From Methylobacterium segetis (lineage in GTDB: Bacteria; Pseudomonadota; Alphaproteobacteria; Rhizobiales; Beijerinckiaceae), in assembly GCF_004348265.1 (NCBI RefSeq), contig NZ_SMNT01000002.1, forward strand, positions 1-64,000: DNA of 64,000 nucleotides, read 5' to 3'. The position numbers and the translations under genes are program-made. Below are positions 1-8,974 of the stretch, piece by piece; the first letter of the stretch is position 1; every line of letters begins with the position of its first letter. The notes beneath the pieces were generated by a model. That model was not told where the DNA came from. It worked only from the letters and a program-made list of their open reading frames with translations, and did not search any database.

Positions 1-1800
1 GTTCCGCGGCTGGTCGACGTCTTTGCCCATGAATACGGCCGTGTGGTAGGCGATCAACTGCATCGGCACGGCGTAGACGATCGGCGCGATCACCGGGTCG
101 AGAGCCGGCATCGTCAGCGTCGCCAGCGTCTCGAGGCCCGCCTCCGCCGCCCCCTTGGCATCCCCCACCAGGATGATCCGGCCCCCCCGCGCGGCCACCT
201 CCTGCATGTTCGAGACCGTCTTCTCGAAGATCGCGTCGTGCGGCGCGATCACGATCACCGGCACGCTCTCGTCGATCAGGGCGATCGGGCCGTGCTTCAG
301 CTCGCCCGCCGCATAGCCTTCCGCGTGGATGTAGCTGATCTCCTTCAGCTTCAGCGCGCCCTCCAGCGCCATCGGGTAGGCCGTGCCCCGGCCGAGATAC
401 AGCACGTCCCGCGCCTTGGCGATCTCGCGGGCCAGCCCCTCGATCTCGGCCTCCTGCTTGACGGCCTCCGCCATCAGGCCCGGCACCGTGATCAGGGCGT
501 CCACCAGCCGCCGCTCCTCGGCCGCCGGGAGCACGCCCCGCTCGCGGCCCGCCTGCAGGGCGAGGCACAGCAGCACGGTCAGCTGGCAGGAGAACGCCTT
601 GGTCGAGGCCACCCCGATCTCGGGCCCCGCCAGCGTCGGCAGCACGGCCGAGGCCTCCCGGGCGATGGTCGAGGTCGGCACGTTGACCACACCGAGCGTG
701 TGCTGGCCCTGGGCGCGCGCGTAGCGCAGCGAGGCCAGCGTGTCGGCGGTCTCGCCCGATTGCGAGATCACCAGCGTCAGCCCGCCCGCCTCCAGCGGCG
801 CCTCGCGGTAGCGGGCCTCGGAGGCCACGTCGATCTCCACCGGCAGGCGGGCGATCTTCTCGAACCAGTACTTGGCGACCAGCCCGGCGTAGTAGGCGGT
901 GCCGCAGGCGGTGATCGAGAGGCGCGACAGGTCGGCGAACGAGAAGGGCAGCGGCTCGGGCAGGGCGATGCGGCCCTGGGCGAGGTCGACGTAGTGGGCG
1001 AGGGTGCGGCCGACGACCTCGGGCTGCTCGTGGATCTCCTTGGCCATGAAGTGGCGGTGGTTGCCCTTGTCGATGCGGTAGGCCTGGGCCGCGATCGTCT
1101 GGCGCGGGCGCTGGACGGGCCGGCCCGCGACGTCGCGGATCTCGGCGCCCTCGCGGGAGAGGATCGCCCAGTCGCCCTCCTCGAGATAGGTGATGGTGTC
1201 GGTGAAGGGGGCGAGCGCCAGGGCGTCGGAGCCGAGATAGGTCTCGCCCTCGCCGTAGCCGATGGCGAGCGGGGCGCCGTGGCGGGCGCCGATGAGGAGG
1301 TCGTCGCGGCCGGCGAAGAGGAAGCCGAGGGCGAAGGCGCCGCGCAATCTGGGCAGGGTGGCGGCGACCGCCTCGACGGGTCCGAGGCCCTGGGCCATGG
1401 CGTGGCTGACGGCCTGGGCGACGACCTCGGTGTCGGTCTCGGTCTCGAAGACGATGCCGTGGGCCTGGAGCTCGGCTTTCAGTTCGCGGAAGTTCTCGAT
1501 GATGCCGTTGTGGACGACGGCGAGGCGGTCGGTGGCGTGGGGGTGCGCGTTGGTCTCGTTGGGGCGCCCGTGGGTGGCCCACCGGGTGTGCCCGATGCCG
1601 ATGGCGCCGGACAGGGGGGCCTGGATGAGCTTGAGCTGGAGGTTGGCGAGCTTGCCCTCGGCGCGGCGGCGCTCGAGGCGCCCGTGCTCGAGGGTTGCGA
1701 TGCCGGCCGAGTCGTAGCCGCGGTATTCGAGGCGGCGCAGCGCCTCGATGACCTGTCCTGCCACCGCGTCGCGCCCGGCGATGCCGACGATGCCGCACAT
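1..1800 (-). CDS. glmS: Glutamine-fructose-6-phosphate aminotransferase (isomerizing), 3' end outside window
   Basis: Makes glucosamine-6-phosphate from fructose-6-phosphate and glutamine, the first step to UDP-GlcNAc for peptidoglycan and amino-sugar polymers; cytoplasmic. The protein starts MCGIVGIAG, so Cys2 is the N-terminal glutaminase nucleophile. The glutaminase loop HTRWATHGRPNETNAHPH follows, then two SIS domains with TACGTAYYAG and SQSGETADT. About 600 codons are present, reaching DVDQPRN, so only the last few residues (family length about 608) lie beyond base 1. The ATG at 1800 is preceded by a GGGAGGGTGGGGAG stretch. It lies downstream of the DUF4214 deacetylase gene on the same strand, with a hairpin between them. 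UDP-HexNAc supply would also serve the Pel-like locus, though that link is only inference. Confidence 0.97.
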   Translation of the reverse strand, partial: MCGIVGIAGRDAVAGQVIEALRRLEYRGYDSAGIATLEHGRLERRRAEGKLANLQLKLIQAPLSGAIGIGHTRWATHGRPNETNAHPHATDRLAVVHNGIIENFRELKAELQAHGIVFETETDTEVVAQAVSHAMAQGLGPVEAVAATLPRLRGAFALGFLFAGRDDLLIGARHGAPLAIGYGEGETYLGSDALALAPFTDTITYLEEGDWAILSREGAEIRDVAGRPVQRPRQTIAAQAYRIDKGNHRHFMAKEIHEQPEVVGRTLAHYVDLAQGRIALPEPLPFSFADLSRLSITACGTAYYAGLVAKYWFEKIARLPVEIDVASEARYREAPLEAGGLTLVISQSGETADTLASLRYARAQGQHTLGVVNVPTSTIAREASAVLPTLAGPEIGVASTKAFSCQLTVLLCLALQAGRERGVLPAAEERRLVDALITVPGLMAEAVKQEAEIEGLAREIAKARDVLYLGRGTAYPMALEGALKLKEISYIHAEGYAAGELKHGPIALIDESVPVIVIAPHDAIFEKTVSNMQEVAARGGRIILVGDAKGAAEAGLETLATLTMPALDPVIAPIVYAVPMQLIAYHTAVFMGKDVDQPRN

Positions 1801-1837
1801 CTCCCCACCCTCCCTGTTTTGACACGCAAGTTCGGTG

Positions 1838-1862
1838 ACCGGACGGCGCCTTGCCGTCCGGT
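1838..1862 (-). terminator. Hairpin between the DUF4214 deacetylase gene and glmS
   Basis: Perfect 10-bp stem (ACCGGACGGC/GCCGTCCGGT) with a 5-nt loop, 26 bp past the stop of the minus-strand gene ending at 1888. No clear T-run follows on the minus strand, so intrinsic termination is plausible but not certain. Confidence 0.5.
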
Positions 1863-1887
1863 ATCCTCTGATGGCCGCTCGCCGATC

Positions 1888-4800
1888 TCAGACGAGGTGC
1901 CATCCCGTCTCGATGAAGGACATGAGGTGCTGGTGCGCCTCGTCGCTCTCGGCGATGCCCACCGCGATCGCGGCGCGGGTGCTGCCCTGTGCCAGCAGGC
2001 CCGTCCAATAATCGTGCCCGCTGGTATCGGCCTGCCGCCCAAGGGCGTTCTGGTAGAGCGTGTCGACGAAGGCGGCGTCGGTCAGGCTCGCATATTTCTG
2101 CTGGTACTCGTTCGAGGTCAGCATGCCCTGCGCGGCGTCCCCATCGGCAAGGCCGCCCTTCAGCGCGCCCGTCCAGTATTCCAGGCCACCGGCATCCGGC
2201 GCCCGGTTGAGGATCCCGTAATAGAGCCGGGCCGCGTCGCCTGCATCCGCATCGGCCATGAAGATGCCGGCCGTATAGGCGGGTTGCAGGCCGGCCAGGT
2301 TCTCATCGGAGAAGGCGAAGCTGACCACCGCGTCCGCCCGCGACAGGCCCTGGTCGAGGGCGCTTGTCCACCATTGCACACCGGTCGCCTCGCCCTCGCG
2401 GTCGAGGGCCGTCCGGTACAGGGATTGGATGAAGGACAGGTTGTCGCCGGTGCCGAGATGCGACTGCCCCTCGGCGGAGTCGAGGAAACCCTGGGCGAGC
2501 TCGTGAAGCGACAGACCTGCGCTGTGCAAGCCGGTCCAGTAATTCTGGCCTCCGACGTCGGAGGGTCGGTGCAGCACCGCGTCATAGAGGGCGTAGACCT
2601 CGCCGGCCGCGCTGTGCGGATCGTGGATCACGTCCCCGAAGTAATGCGCATTCTGAGGCTGCGGGCCGCTGACGGTGCCGCCGCTGGTATTGCCCGTGAG
2701 AGTCAGGATGTTGCTCGCCAAGCCGCCGTTGCCGGTCGCATCGGCCCACGCGGACGTGCCGGTTCCGCTCGCCGCGACTTGGATCGAGGCCGACAAGCTG
2801 GCGGTCACAACCGGCGTGAACAGGGCGGTGTAGTGCGTTGCGTCGATCGAGGTGATCGCGCCAAGCGAGCCGCCGCTCAAGCTCAGGTCCTGCGCGTCGA
2901 AGCCGGTCACGCCCTCGCTGAACGTGAAGGCGATGTTCGCCGTCTGCCCAGCCGTCAGGGTCGATGCGTCGGAGGACAGCGTCACGGTCGGCGCCTTTGT
3001 ATCCCCCGCGAGGCTCAGGACGGAACTGGCCGAACCGTTGTTGCCGGCCGCATCGACCCACGAAGCCGTGCCCGTTCCGCTCGCCCCGACCTGGATCGAG
3101 GCTGACAGGGCGTCGGCTGCAACCGGCGTGAACAAGGCGGTGTAGTGGGTGGCGTCGATCGCCGTGAGCGCGCCCAGTGATCCGCCGGTCACGCTCACGT
3201 CCTGCGCATCGAAGCCCGTCACGGTCTCGCTGAAGGTGAAGGCGACGGCTGCCGTCTGACCAGCCTTCAGGCTCGTCGGGTCGGTGGATAGCGTCACGGT
3301 CGGCGGCACGATATCCGCCGCCGGCGGCGTACCCAGTTTGACGACGACATCATGCGTGGTGAGGCCAGCGAGGCTCAGCACGAGGCGAGCCCCCGCCGTG
3401 TCCTGCGTTTGACTGACGATCGTCGCGCCGGTGACCGTGACCGGCTGACCGTTGGGATCCGCCAGATCGAGGGTGACCTGTCCATCACCCGTCACCTGGA
3501 AGGAGAGATTGCGGCCGTCCCCGCTCAGAGACACCAAGTCTGCGCGCATCGGCAACGAGGTGATGTGCGTGACGCGACTGGCACTCGTTCCAAGCTGGAT
3601 GTTGTAGCTCACATTGGCCGCAGACGCCGGGAGGAACACGCTGTCGTCGTCGTAGGCGTACCATTGCCCGGTATTCGTCGACACGCTCGCGATGTGGGAG
3701 CCGGCGTCGAGATCGAGAGCAAAGTTTCCGAGATTGCTTCCGTTGATGTTCGCCGTGACAGTATTGGTGGCGCTGTTGTAATTGTAGTCGAAGGTGGCCT
3801 TCTCCGACGCGGCGACGCGTTCGGCCAAGTCGGCCAACGTGACGAACTCACCGCCTTTGCTATACGCATAGTTGATGAAGCTCGTGTACATGTCGGTTGT
3901 GTAGGGCGACGTGGTGCCGGGTCCATTCGTGGGCCACATCGCCGCTCCGTAATCGTGCCAGGTCCAGATCGCGACAGGGAGATCGGAGTGGGAGCTGAGG
4001 TCGTCGAATTCCTTCTGCCACTCCGCTGCTGCCTGTAGCGCACTCATCCCGCCGCCGAACTCGGGCGCTGCCTCCACGAGGCTGAAATCCGCCTTCATGT
4101 TCGGTGCGAGGAAGATGTGCTGCGTGTCTGTCTGAGACGGCGTCAGATATCCGATGGCGCCGGGGTAATTCGAGCCGACGCCGGTGTATCGGCCCGTGAT
4201 GTAGGAATAGCCGGGGGCCGCTGCGTAGATGTTCTCGTCCGTGCTCAGCGTTTCGGGAGCCCCGGGGAGTGCCGCTCCAACCACCGTATAGCCAGAGAGG
4301 TATTTCTCGATCAAAGTCTTGGAGGCGCCGAACTGATAGGCGAGATCGACAGCGGTGGCGTTCGTATCCTCCGGGTGCGTCATCGTGTGGCTGCCGATCT
4401 CGCCACCGAGCGCGATCAGCTGCTTATAAAACTCAGCCGACTTATTCAGCGACGCCGACGTCCCCGCGATCGTGTCGCTGGCATAGGTATCGGTTTGCCC
4501 ATTACCGATATCGACGTAGTAAGATCCCGCGAAGTTGTAAGCCTGCTTCCATTGCTGAACGATCGGCAGAAATTTGTCATAGATGCCAGGCCCGGCAGTG
4601 GGTTCGACGTCTTCCGGATACATGGCCTGATCCATGTCGACGCGCGTGGCCACGATCGACGCGAAGCGGCTCATCTGCAGGCTCAGTTCAGGGCCGGCCG
4701 GCTTCTGGCTCTGGATGGTGTAGTCCAGCGCATGGGCGAGCATGTTGCTGTCGGCCAGCATGCCTTCCGTCGAGAAAAAGACGTTGTTGCTGCCCGTATG

Positions 4801-5949
4801 CGTGGCGAGAACGGCGTTGAAGGGGCCGGACGCCGTTCCGCCCGTTGTCGTTTGGGTCGCGACGACCTGAGCCGAAGGGTCCACGCCGGAGAAATACGCC
4901 GTCCCGACCTTGGAGGTCGCGTTCTCAGTATAGGTGTGAATAGGGGTGCCGGCCGCGTAGCCGATGATTCCGGCACTATTCCCGGCCGCCGTCACTTGAT
5001 CCGTCGATACGTTGTCGCCGCCGTCCCGCTGGACGCCCAGCAACAGCTTCATGCGGGCGTAGGAATCTCCGGCGAAAGCGGTGTTGTTCTCATCACTGGT
5101 CATGAAATTGCCGGCCGCGATCAAGCTCACGCCGTATTTGTAGACGGCGTCCGACAACGTGTTCTGGATCGTGGAAAGTTCGGCCTGCTTGACGTTGGCA
5201 AACGACGGAAAAATCAAGGTGTCGTATTTCTTGAGCGTGTCGATGTTCGTAAGGTCGGTCTCGGAGAGGACATCATAGGGGATGCCCGCCATCGTCGCTT
5301 GGTTCTGAGCCGCCATGAAGAGATCGGAATAGGCCGTCGTATTGAAATATTTCGCCGCGCTCGTCTCCGAATAGACGATGCCGACTCGCAGCTGACCGTC
5401 GTTGATGTGCGCCGCCGGCGCTCGGATCGTGTATTGCTGGGCGAAACTGCTGGGAAGGAAGACGTTGCTGTCGTTGACGTCGAGAGCGATGCCCAGTCCC
5501 GGCAGAGTGCCCGGCGCAGAGGTCGTTCCGGGCGGCACGAGATTGCTTTGCGGGACGGCGAGTTCAACGGTTTGCTTGTCCGCAGAAAAAGCAAACTGAA
5601 CTCCATTCTGGATCGGCGTTCCATTGCCCGTGGCCGGGTCGAGCGCGAAGAGACTTGGATTGCCGTCTGCGCCGAACTCGATCTTGTACTCTGCTCCGAC
5701 CGAGTTGGTGAAAACCTGATATCCGGTGGTCACGTTGCGATCGGCGTTCAGCCAAATCGTCGTATTCGGACCAAACGACGTTTGCTGCGCTCCAGCGGTG
5801 GTACTCAGTTGGAGAGCGAGGAAGTAGATGTTCGTGCTCGCGTCGAATTTTCCGTAGACGCTGTAGCCAGCGACGGGAGCCGTCGTGTCAATGAGGTCGG
5901 AAGCCGTCCAGTCTTGCTGCAGGCTTCCATCAAGGGTGATGGTTGACAC
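1888..5949 (-). CDS. Large secreted NodB-type polysaccharide deacetylase-like protein with Ig-like and DUF4214 repeats
   Basis: 1,353 residues, GTG start with TTGGAG 8 nt upstream and no Sec signal peptide. Residues 1-170 form a beta-rich domain shared with the 47824-49068 protein. Residues 185-415 look like an amidotransferase/ThuA-type fold (LRVGIVYSE, LIFPSFANVK). Residues 430-720 look like a NodB deacetylase: VDMDQ (Asp438/Asp440), SHTMTHPED (His521/His525), LPGAPE, TWHDY and FVTLADLAERV. About 880-1085 are two Ig-like repeats of about 104 residues. About 1101-1345 are four DUF4214 modules. The missing Sec signal and the DUF4214 tail ending IETGWHLV suggest type I secretion (inference). 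It is divergent from the Pel-like operon, whose own deacetylase domain lacks its key residues, so a role in extracellular Pel deacetylation is proposed. Substrate unknown. Confidence 0.85.
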   Translation of the reverse strand: MSTITLDGSLQQDWTASDLIDTTAPVAGYSVYGKFDASTNIYFLALQLSTTAGAQQTSFGPNTTIWLNADRNVTTGYQVFTNSVGAEYKIEFGADGNPSLFALDPATGNGTPIQNGVQFAFSADKQTVELAVPQSNLVPPGTTSAPGTLPGLGIALDVNDSNVFLPSSFAQQYTIRAPAAHINDGQLRVGIVYSETSAAKYFNTTAYSDLFMAAQNQATMAGIPYDVLSETDLTNIDTLKKYDTLIFPSFANVKQAELSTIQNTLSDAVYKYGVSLIAAGNFMTSDENNTAFAGDSYARMKLLLGVQRDGGDNVSTDQVTAAGNSAGIIGYAAGTPIHTYTENATSKVGTAYFSGVDPSAQVVATQTTTGGTASGPFNAVLATHTGSNNVFFSTEGMLADSNMLAHALDYTIQSQKPAGPELSLQMSRFASIVATRVDMDQAMYPEDVEPTAGPGIYDKFLPIVQQWKQAYNFAGSYYVDIGNGQTDTYASDTIAGTSASLNKSAEFYKQLIALGGEIGSHTMTHPEDTNATAVDLAYQFGASKTLIEKYLSGYTVVGAALPGAPETLSTDENIYAAAPGYSYITGRYTGVGSNYPGAIGYLTPSQTDTQHIFLAPNMKADFSLVEAAPEFGGGMSALQAAAEWQKEFDDLSSHSDLPVAIWTWHDYGAAMWPTNGPGTTSPYTTDMYTSFINYAYSKGGEFVTLADLAERVAASEKATFDYNYNSATNTVTANINGSNLGNFALDLDAGSHIASVSTNTGQWYAYDDDSVFLPASAANVSYNIQLGTSASRVTHITSLPMRADLVSLSGDGRNLSFQVTGDGQVTLDLADPNGQPVTVTGATIVSQTQDTAGARLVLSLAGLTTHDVVVKLGTPPAADIVPPTVTLSTDPTSLKAGQTAAVAFTFSETVTGFDAQDVSVTGGSLGALTAIDATHYTALFTPVAADALSASIQVGASGTGTASWVDAAGNNGSASSVLSLAGDTKAPTVTLSSDASTLTAGQTANIAFTFSEGVTGFDAQDLSLSGGSLGAITSIDATHYTALFTPVVTASLSASIQVAASGTGTSAWADATGNGGLASNILTLTGNTSGGTVSGPQPQNAHYFGDVIHDPHSAAGEVYALYDAVLHRPSDVGGQNYWTGLHSAGLSLHELAQGFLDSAEGQSHLGTGDNLSFIQSLYRTALDREGEATGVQWWTSALDQGLSRADAVVSFAFSDENLAGLQPAYTAGIFMADADAGDAARLYYGILNRAPDAGGLEYWTGALKGGLADGDAAQGMLTSNEYQQKYASLTDAAFVDTLYQNALGRQADTSGHDYWTGLLAQGSTRAAIAVGIAESDEAHQHLMSFIETGWHLV
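2690..3312 (-). repeat. Tandem repeat encoding two near-identical Ig-like domains
   Basis: Two adjacent copies of about 312 bp inside the large deacetylase gene encode nearly the same domain. Both carry PTVTLS at the start, then GFDAQD, IDATHYTALFTPV and SASIQV. The in-frame length and high identity suggest recent duplication or gene conversion and a possible variable spacer between the enzyme part and the DUF4214 tail. Confidence 0.8.
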
Positions 5950-6691
5950 GGCGGTTTCTCCAATATTCTTTCATGAGCGGGATTGCGACGTGCTTGGATG
6001 GTAGCTGTCTTGACTATTGGCCGTGATTTTTGGTTCTCAGTTTTCGAGCTCTAGATATGTCTAAAAGTAATTATCGATTTTCAATGAAGTTTTGGCAGCA
6101 AATTTAATGTCACTATACTATATCTACGATTAATCCGCGTGGGCAGGAAAACAAGATTTACTTAAAGACAAGACTAAATTGAGCTTTTTCGTATGAACTC
6201 ACGACGTACTGAGATCGGCAAGTGGTAATTCACTCGGTGATCTCATCGAGACGGCTTCCATCACTCACGGGGGCATCTTGGTCTCCCTGAGCGGCGCCGG
6301 TTGCCAGGTCGCATTCGCTCGAGTGGGCAAAGAAGATCGTGCGCGCTGCTCGGAGAGAGCGCGTGAACGGTATTGTCGGGGACAAAGTGTGCCTCCGACC
6401 GGGCCGATTTGCCTATTTCTCGATCAAACCATAGTTTGATGACAACATTCCGCCTGAACCTCCGGCGTTATGTTTCTGCGCCTTAAATGGAATGCAAATT
6501 GAAGGAAACTTCAATCTAGCTCAAAGGTAGTAACTTATACTAACCACTATGAGCCCTGGCTTTGGATCCGGCGGCGGCTCTATCCAGAAATTGCAAAGGC
6601 GACGCTGCCCTGTGTTCGTCACGAGGGTCGACCGGACGGTGTCGACGTTCCCGCCGTGGGGCGAGAACTTCTCTAGCAAGGCGACCGGCAC
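5950..6691. other. AT-rich divergent intergenic region between the secreted deacetylase and the Pel-like operon
   Basis: 742 bp without a convincing gene. The part from about 6000 to 6250 is far richer in A/T than the surrounding DNA, as expected of a control region. Both flanking genes point outward, so it must hold two divergent promoters. I could not assign -35/-10 boxes with confidence. One inverted repeat (6423-6440) is listed separately. Short open frames here have no start signals or recognisable product. Confidence 0.7.
6423..6440. promoter_or_regulatory. Candidate operator: 7-bp inverted repeat upstream of the Pel-like operon
   Basis: ATCAAAC-CATA-GTTTGAT, perfect arms with a 4-nt spacer, about 250 bp before the PelA-like start. 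The size suits a dimeric regulator, but nothing shows which protein binds. Confidence 0.35.
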
Positions 6692-8974
6692 GTGGGATCG
6701 AGGCGCGGAGCGGCCCTGTCTGTTCTTCGGCGTAGGGTTGCGATCGCGTGCGCGGTCGCGGTGGCGGGCTTCGGCTGTGCCGTGCCACAGGCGCCGGCAG
6801 CGGCCGGACCGGAGGCCGGCCCCGTCATTCCCCGCGAGATCCTGGCTCTCTACGACGGCGCCCTGGAACGGGCGGCCGCAGAGACGCGGATCCATCGCTA
6901 CGCGGAGCTGCCGCTCAATCACCTCGGCTTCACCGTCACCTATCGCGATATCCGCGGGCCGCTGCCGGATCCGAGAGAGACCCGGCGCTATGCGGGCGTC
7001 CTGACCTGGTTTGCCGCGCCGCCCGCCTCCCGCGAGGCCTACCTGTCCTGGTCGCGCTCCGCAGTGCGGACGGCCAGGCGCTGGGTCATTCTCGGGACGA
7101 CCGGTGCCGCCTTCTGGACCGACGATGCCGAGACGGGCGACGCGCTGCTGGGCGAGATTGGGCTCAGGCACCGCCGCAAGGCGATCGACCTGACACTCGG
7201 CACCCAGATCGAATCGCGTGCGCCCGCTTTGACCGCCTTCGAGGGCGTGCCCGACCCCGTCTTGCCGACCTACGAGGTCGTGGAAGCCGCCGGACCCGAT
7301 CTGGAGACGTGGCAGGAATTGCGCCTGCCTCAGCGCGACGGCGGTGGCCGCAGCGTGACCGTGGCGGTGAGCCCGCGGGGCGGCTACGCGGCAGGCGGCT
7401 TCGAGATCGTCGAGGATCCGGGTCAGGGCCTCGCCCGCTGGCTGATCGATCCCTTCGCCTTCTTCGCGCGCGCGTTCCGCGACGGGCCCGCGCCGATGCC
7501 CGATGTGACGACCCTGTCCGGGCGGCGGATCTACTTCAGCCATGTCGAGAGCGAGGGCCTCAACAACGTCGTCCTCACGCGCGAGAAGGAGCAGGTGCTC
7601 GTGGCGCGGCTCTTCCTCGAGCGGGTCGTCGACGCTTTTCCGGACCTGCCCGTCACCTTCGCCCTGACACCGGGCGATCTCGACCCGACCATCGGTGGCA
7701 ACGAGACGCCGCGCGACATCGTGCGGGAGATCTGGGCGCTTCCGCAGGTCGAGCCGAGCGTCTCATCCTACACGCGGCCGTTCACGTGGCGCTTCTTCGA
7801 CGGGTACAGCCGGGCCCGGGAAGAGGAACTCGTCGCCGCGACCCGCCCGCCCGGACGCTTCGGGCTCCGACGCCTGACCGACCTCGTCAGCAGCGCAGCG
7901 CGCGTCGACCGCTTCGTCGCCAAGGCCCGCGAGTTTCCCCGCACCTACCTGCTGACGCCCTTCGACCTCGGCCAGGAAACCACCACCGCCCTGTCGGTCG
8001 CGAAGGATCTCGCGCCGCGCGCCAAGGGCGTGCACCTCTTCCAGTGGACGGGCGATGCGCAGCCTTCCGAAGAAGCCATTGCAGCGACGCGCAGCCTCGG
8101 GCTCCTCAACATCAACGGCGGGGAGGCGCGCTTCGATGCGACCTACCGGTCGGTCGCGCATCTGCCGCCGCTCACGCGCCCTGTCGGCGCGCAACGGCAG
8201 GTCTACGCCGTCTCCGGCGACGACCTGCCCGTCAGCAAGCTCTGGCGCTCGTCCGTCGCGAGCCTGCGCGGCTTGCGGACGACACTTGCTGCGACCGAGA
8301 CGCCGCGGCGTCTGACAGCCTTCAATCTGCATTACCGGCTGGCAGCCGTCGGAAACGCCGACGCGCTGGAGGTGATCGAGGGATATCTGCGCGAGGCCGA
8401 GGGTTCAGACCTCATCCCGATCCGGACGGGCGCCTATGCGGCGCTCGCGGACGATTTCTCGCGCGTCGAAATCGCGCGCGCCGGGGCCCGGCGCTGGGAG
8501 GTGCGGAACCGGGGCAGCGTGCAGACGCTCCGGTTCGACGAAGCCGAGGCGATCGAGGCCGATCTCGCCGCCTCTCGCGGCGTGATCGGGCAGACACGCC
8601 GCGGCGGCGCCCTCTATCTGACCCTCGATTCGAGCGTCGAACCCGTGCTTGTGGCCCTGCGGGACGGTGCCGACGCCTCGCGCGTCGTCGGCCTCTCGGA
8701 AAGCCGCTGGCAGGTATCGAGCCTGTCGCGGGACGAGGCGGGGTGGCGCTTCGCGGCATCCGGGTTCGGCCCGGGCGTGTTCCGGTGGTCCGACGCGCCG
8801 CCTGGTCGGTACGCCGTCACGGTCCACCGCGCCGAACGGCTCCTGTGGTCGGGCAACGCCGAGGCGGACTCGGTGGGGCGCCTTGCCTTCACGGTACCGG
8901 CCGCGGGTGCCGAGGCAGTCCGGATCAGCGTCGAATCGCTCAACGACGAGGGAGGCGGCGGTGTCCATCGCTAG
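6692..8974 (+). CDS. pelA: PelA-like protein, deacetylase-family domain with apparently lost catalytic residues
   Basis: 760 residues. The GTG start gives an N-terminal hydrophobic signal (VAIACAVAVAGFGCAV), so it is predicted periplasmic. It resembles the C-terminal two thirds of PelA (reductase-like plus deacetylase) without the GH114 part, which is a separate gene at 16729. Around residue 284 it reads FSHVESEGL where family members have SHxDGDG. At 354-366 it reads VSSYTRPFTW where members have SHTYSHPF-W. The metal-binding Asp and both His therefore appear replaced (E286/E288, S358, R362), and deacetylase activity is doubtful. It may act as a scaffold or polymer-binding factor. First gene of the operon; its last 14 nt overlap the next gene. 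The alignment is from memory of the family and should be verified. Confidence 0.75.
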   Translation: MGSRRGAALSVLRRRVAIACAVAVAGFGCAVPQAPAAAGPEAGPVIPREILALYDGALERAAAETRIHRYAELPLNHLGFTVTYRDIRGPLPDPRETRRYAGVLTWFAAPPASREAYLSWSRSAVRTARRWVILGTTGAAFWTDDAETGDALLGEIGLRHRRKAIDLTLGTQIESRAPALTAFEGVPDPVLPTYEVVEAAGPDLETWQELRLPQRDGGGRSVTVAVSPRGGYAAGGFEIVEDPGQGLARWLIDPFAFFARAFRDGPAPMPDVTTLSGRRIYFSHVESEGLNNVVLTREKEQVLVARLFLERVVDAFPDLPVTFALTPGDLDPTIGGNETPRDIVREIWALPQVEPSVSSYTRPFTWRFFDGYSRAREEELVAATRPPGRFGLRRLTDLVSSAARVDRFVAKAREFPRTYLLTPFDLGQETTTALSVAKDLAPRAKGVHLFQWTGDAQPSEEAIAATRSLGLLNINGGEARFDATYRSVAHLPPLTRPVGAQRQVYAVSGDDLPVSKLWRSSVASLRGLRTTLAATETPRRLTAFNLHYRLAAVGNADALEVIEGYLREAEGSDLIPIRTGAYAALADDFSRVEIARAGARRWEVRNRGSVQTLRFDEAEAIEADLAASRGVIGQTRRGGALYLTLDSSVEPVLVALRDGADASRVVGLSESRWQVSSLSRDEAGWRFAASGFGPGVFRWSDAPPGRYAVTVHRAERLLWSGNAEADSVGRLAFTVPAAGAEAVRISVESLNDEGGGGVHR

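Noticed and set aside
1-1887. glmS ribozyme or riboswitch
   Set aside because: The leader region between 1801 and 1887 is too short and shows only a simple hairpin belonging to the upstream gene; the ribozyme is known mainly from Gram-positive bacteria.
43-3105. 1,020-codon open frame on the plus strand
   Set aside because: Antisense to glmS and the deacetylase gene; Arg/Gly/Leu-rich composition and no domain. GC-rich third positions of the real genes keep the opposite frame open.
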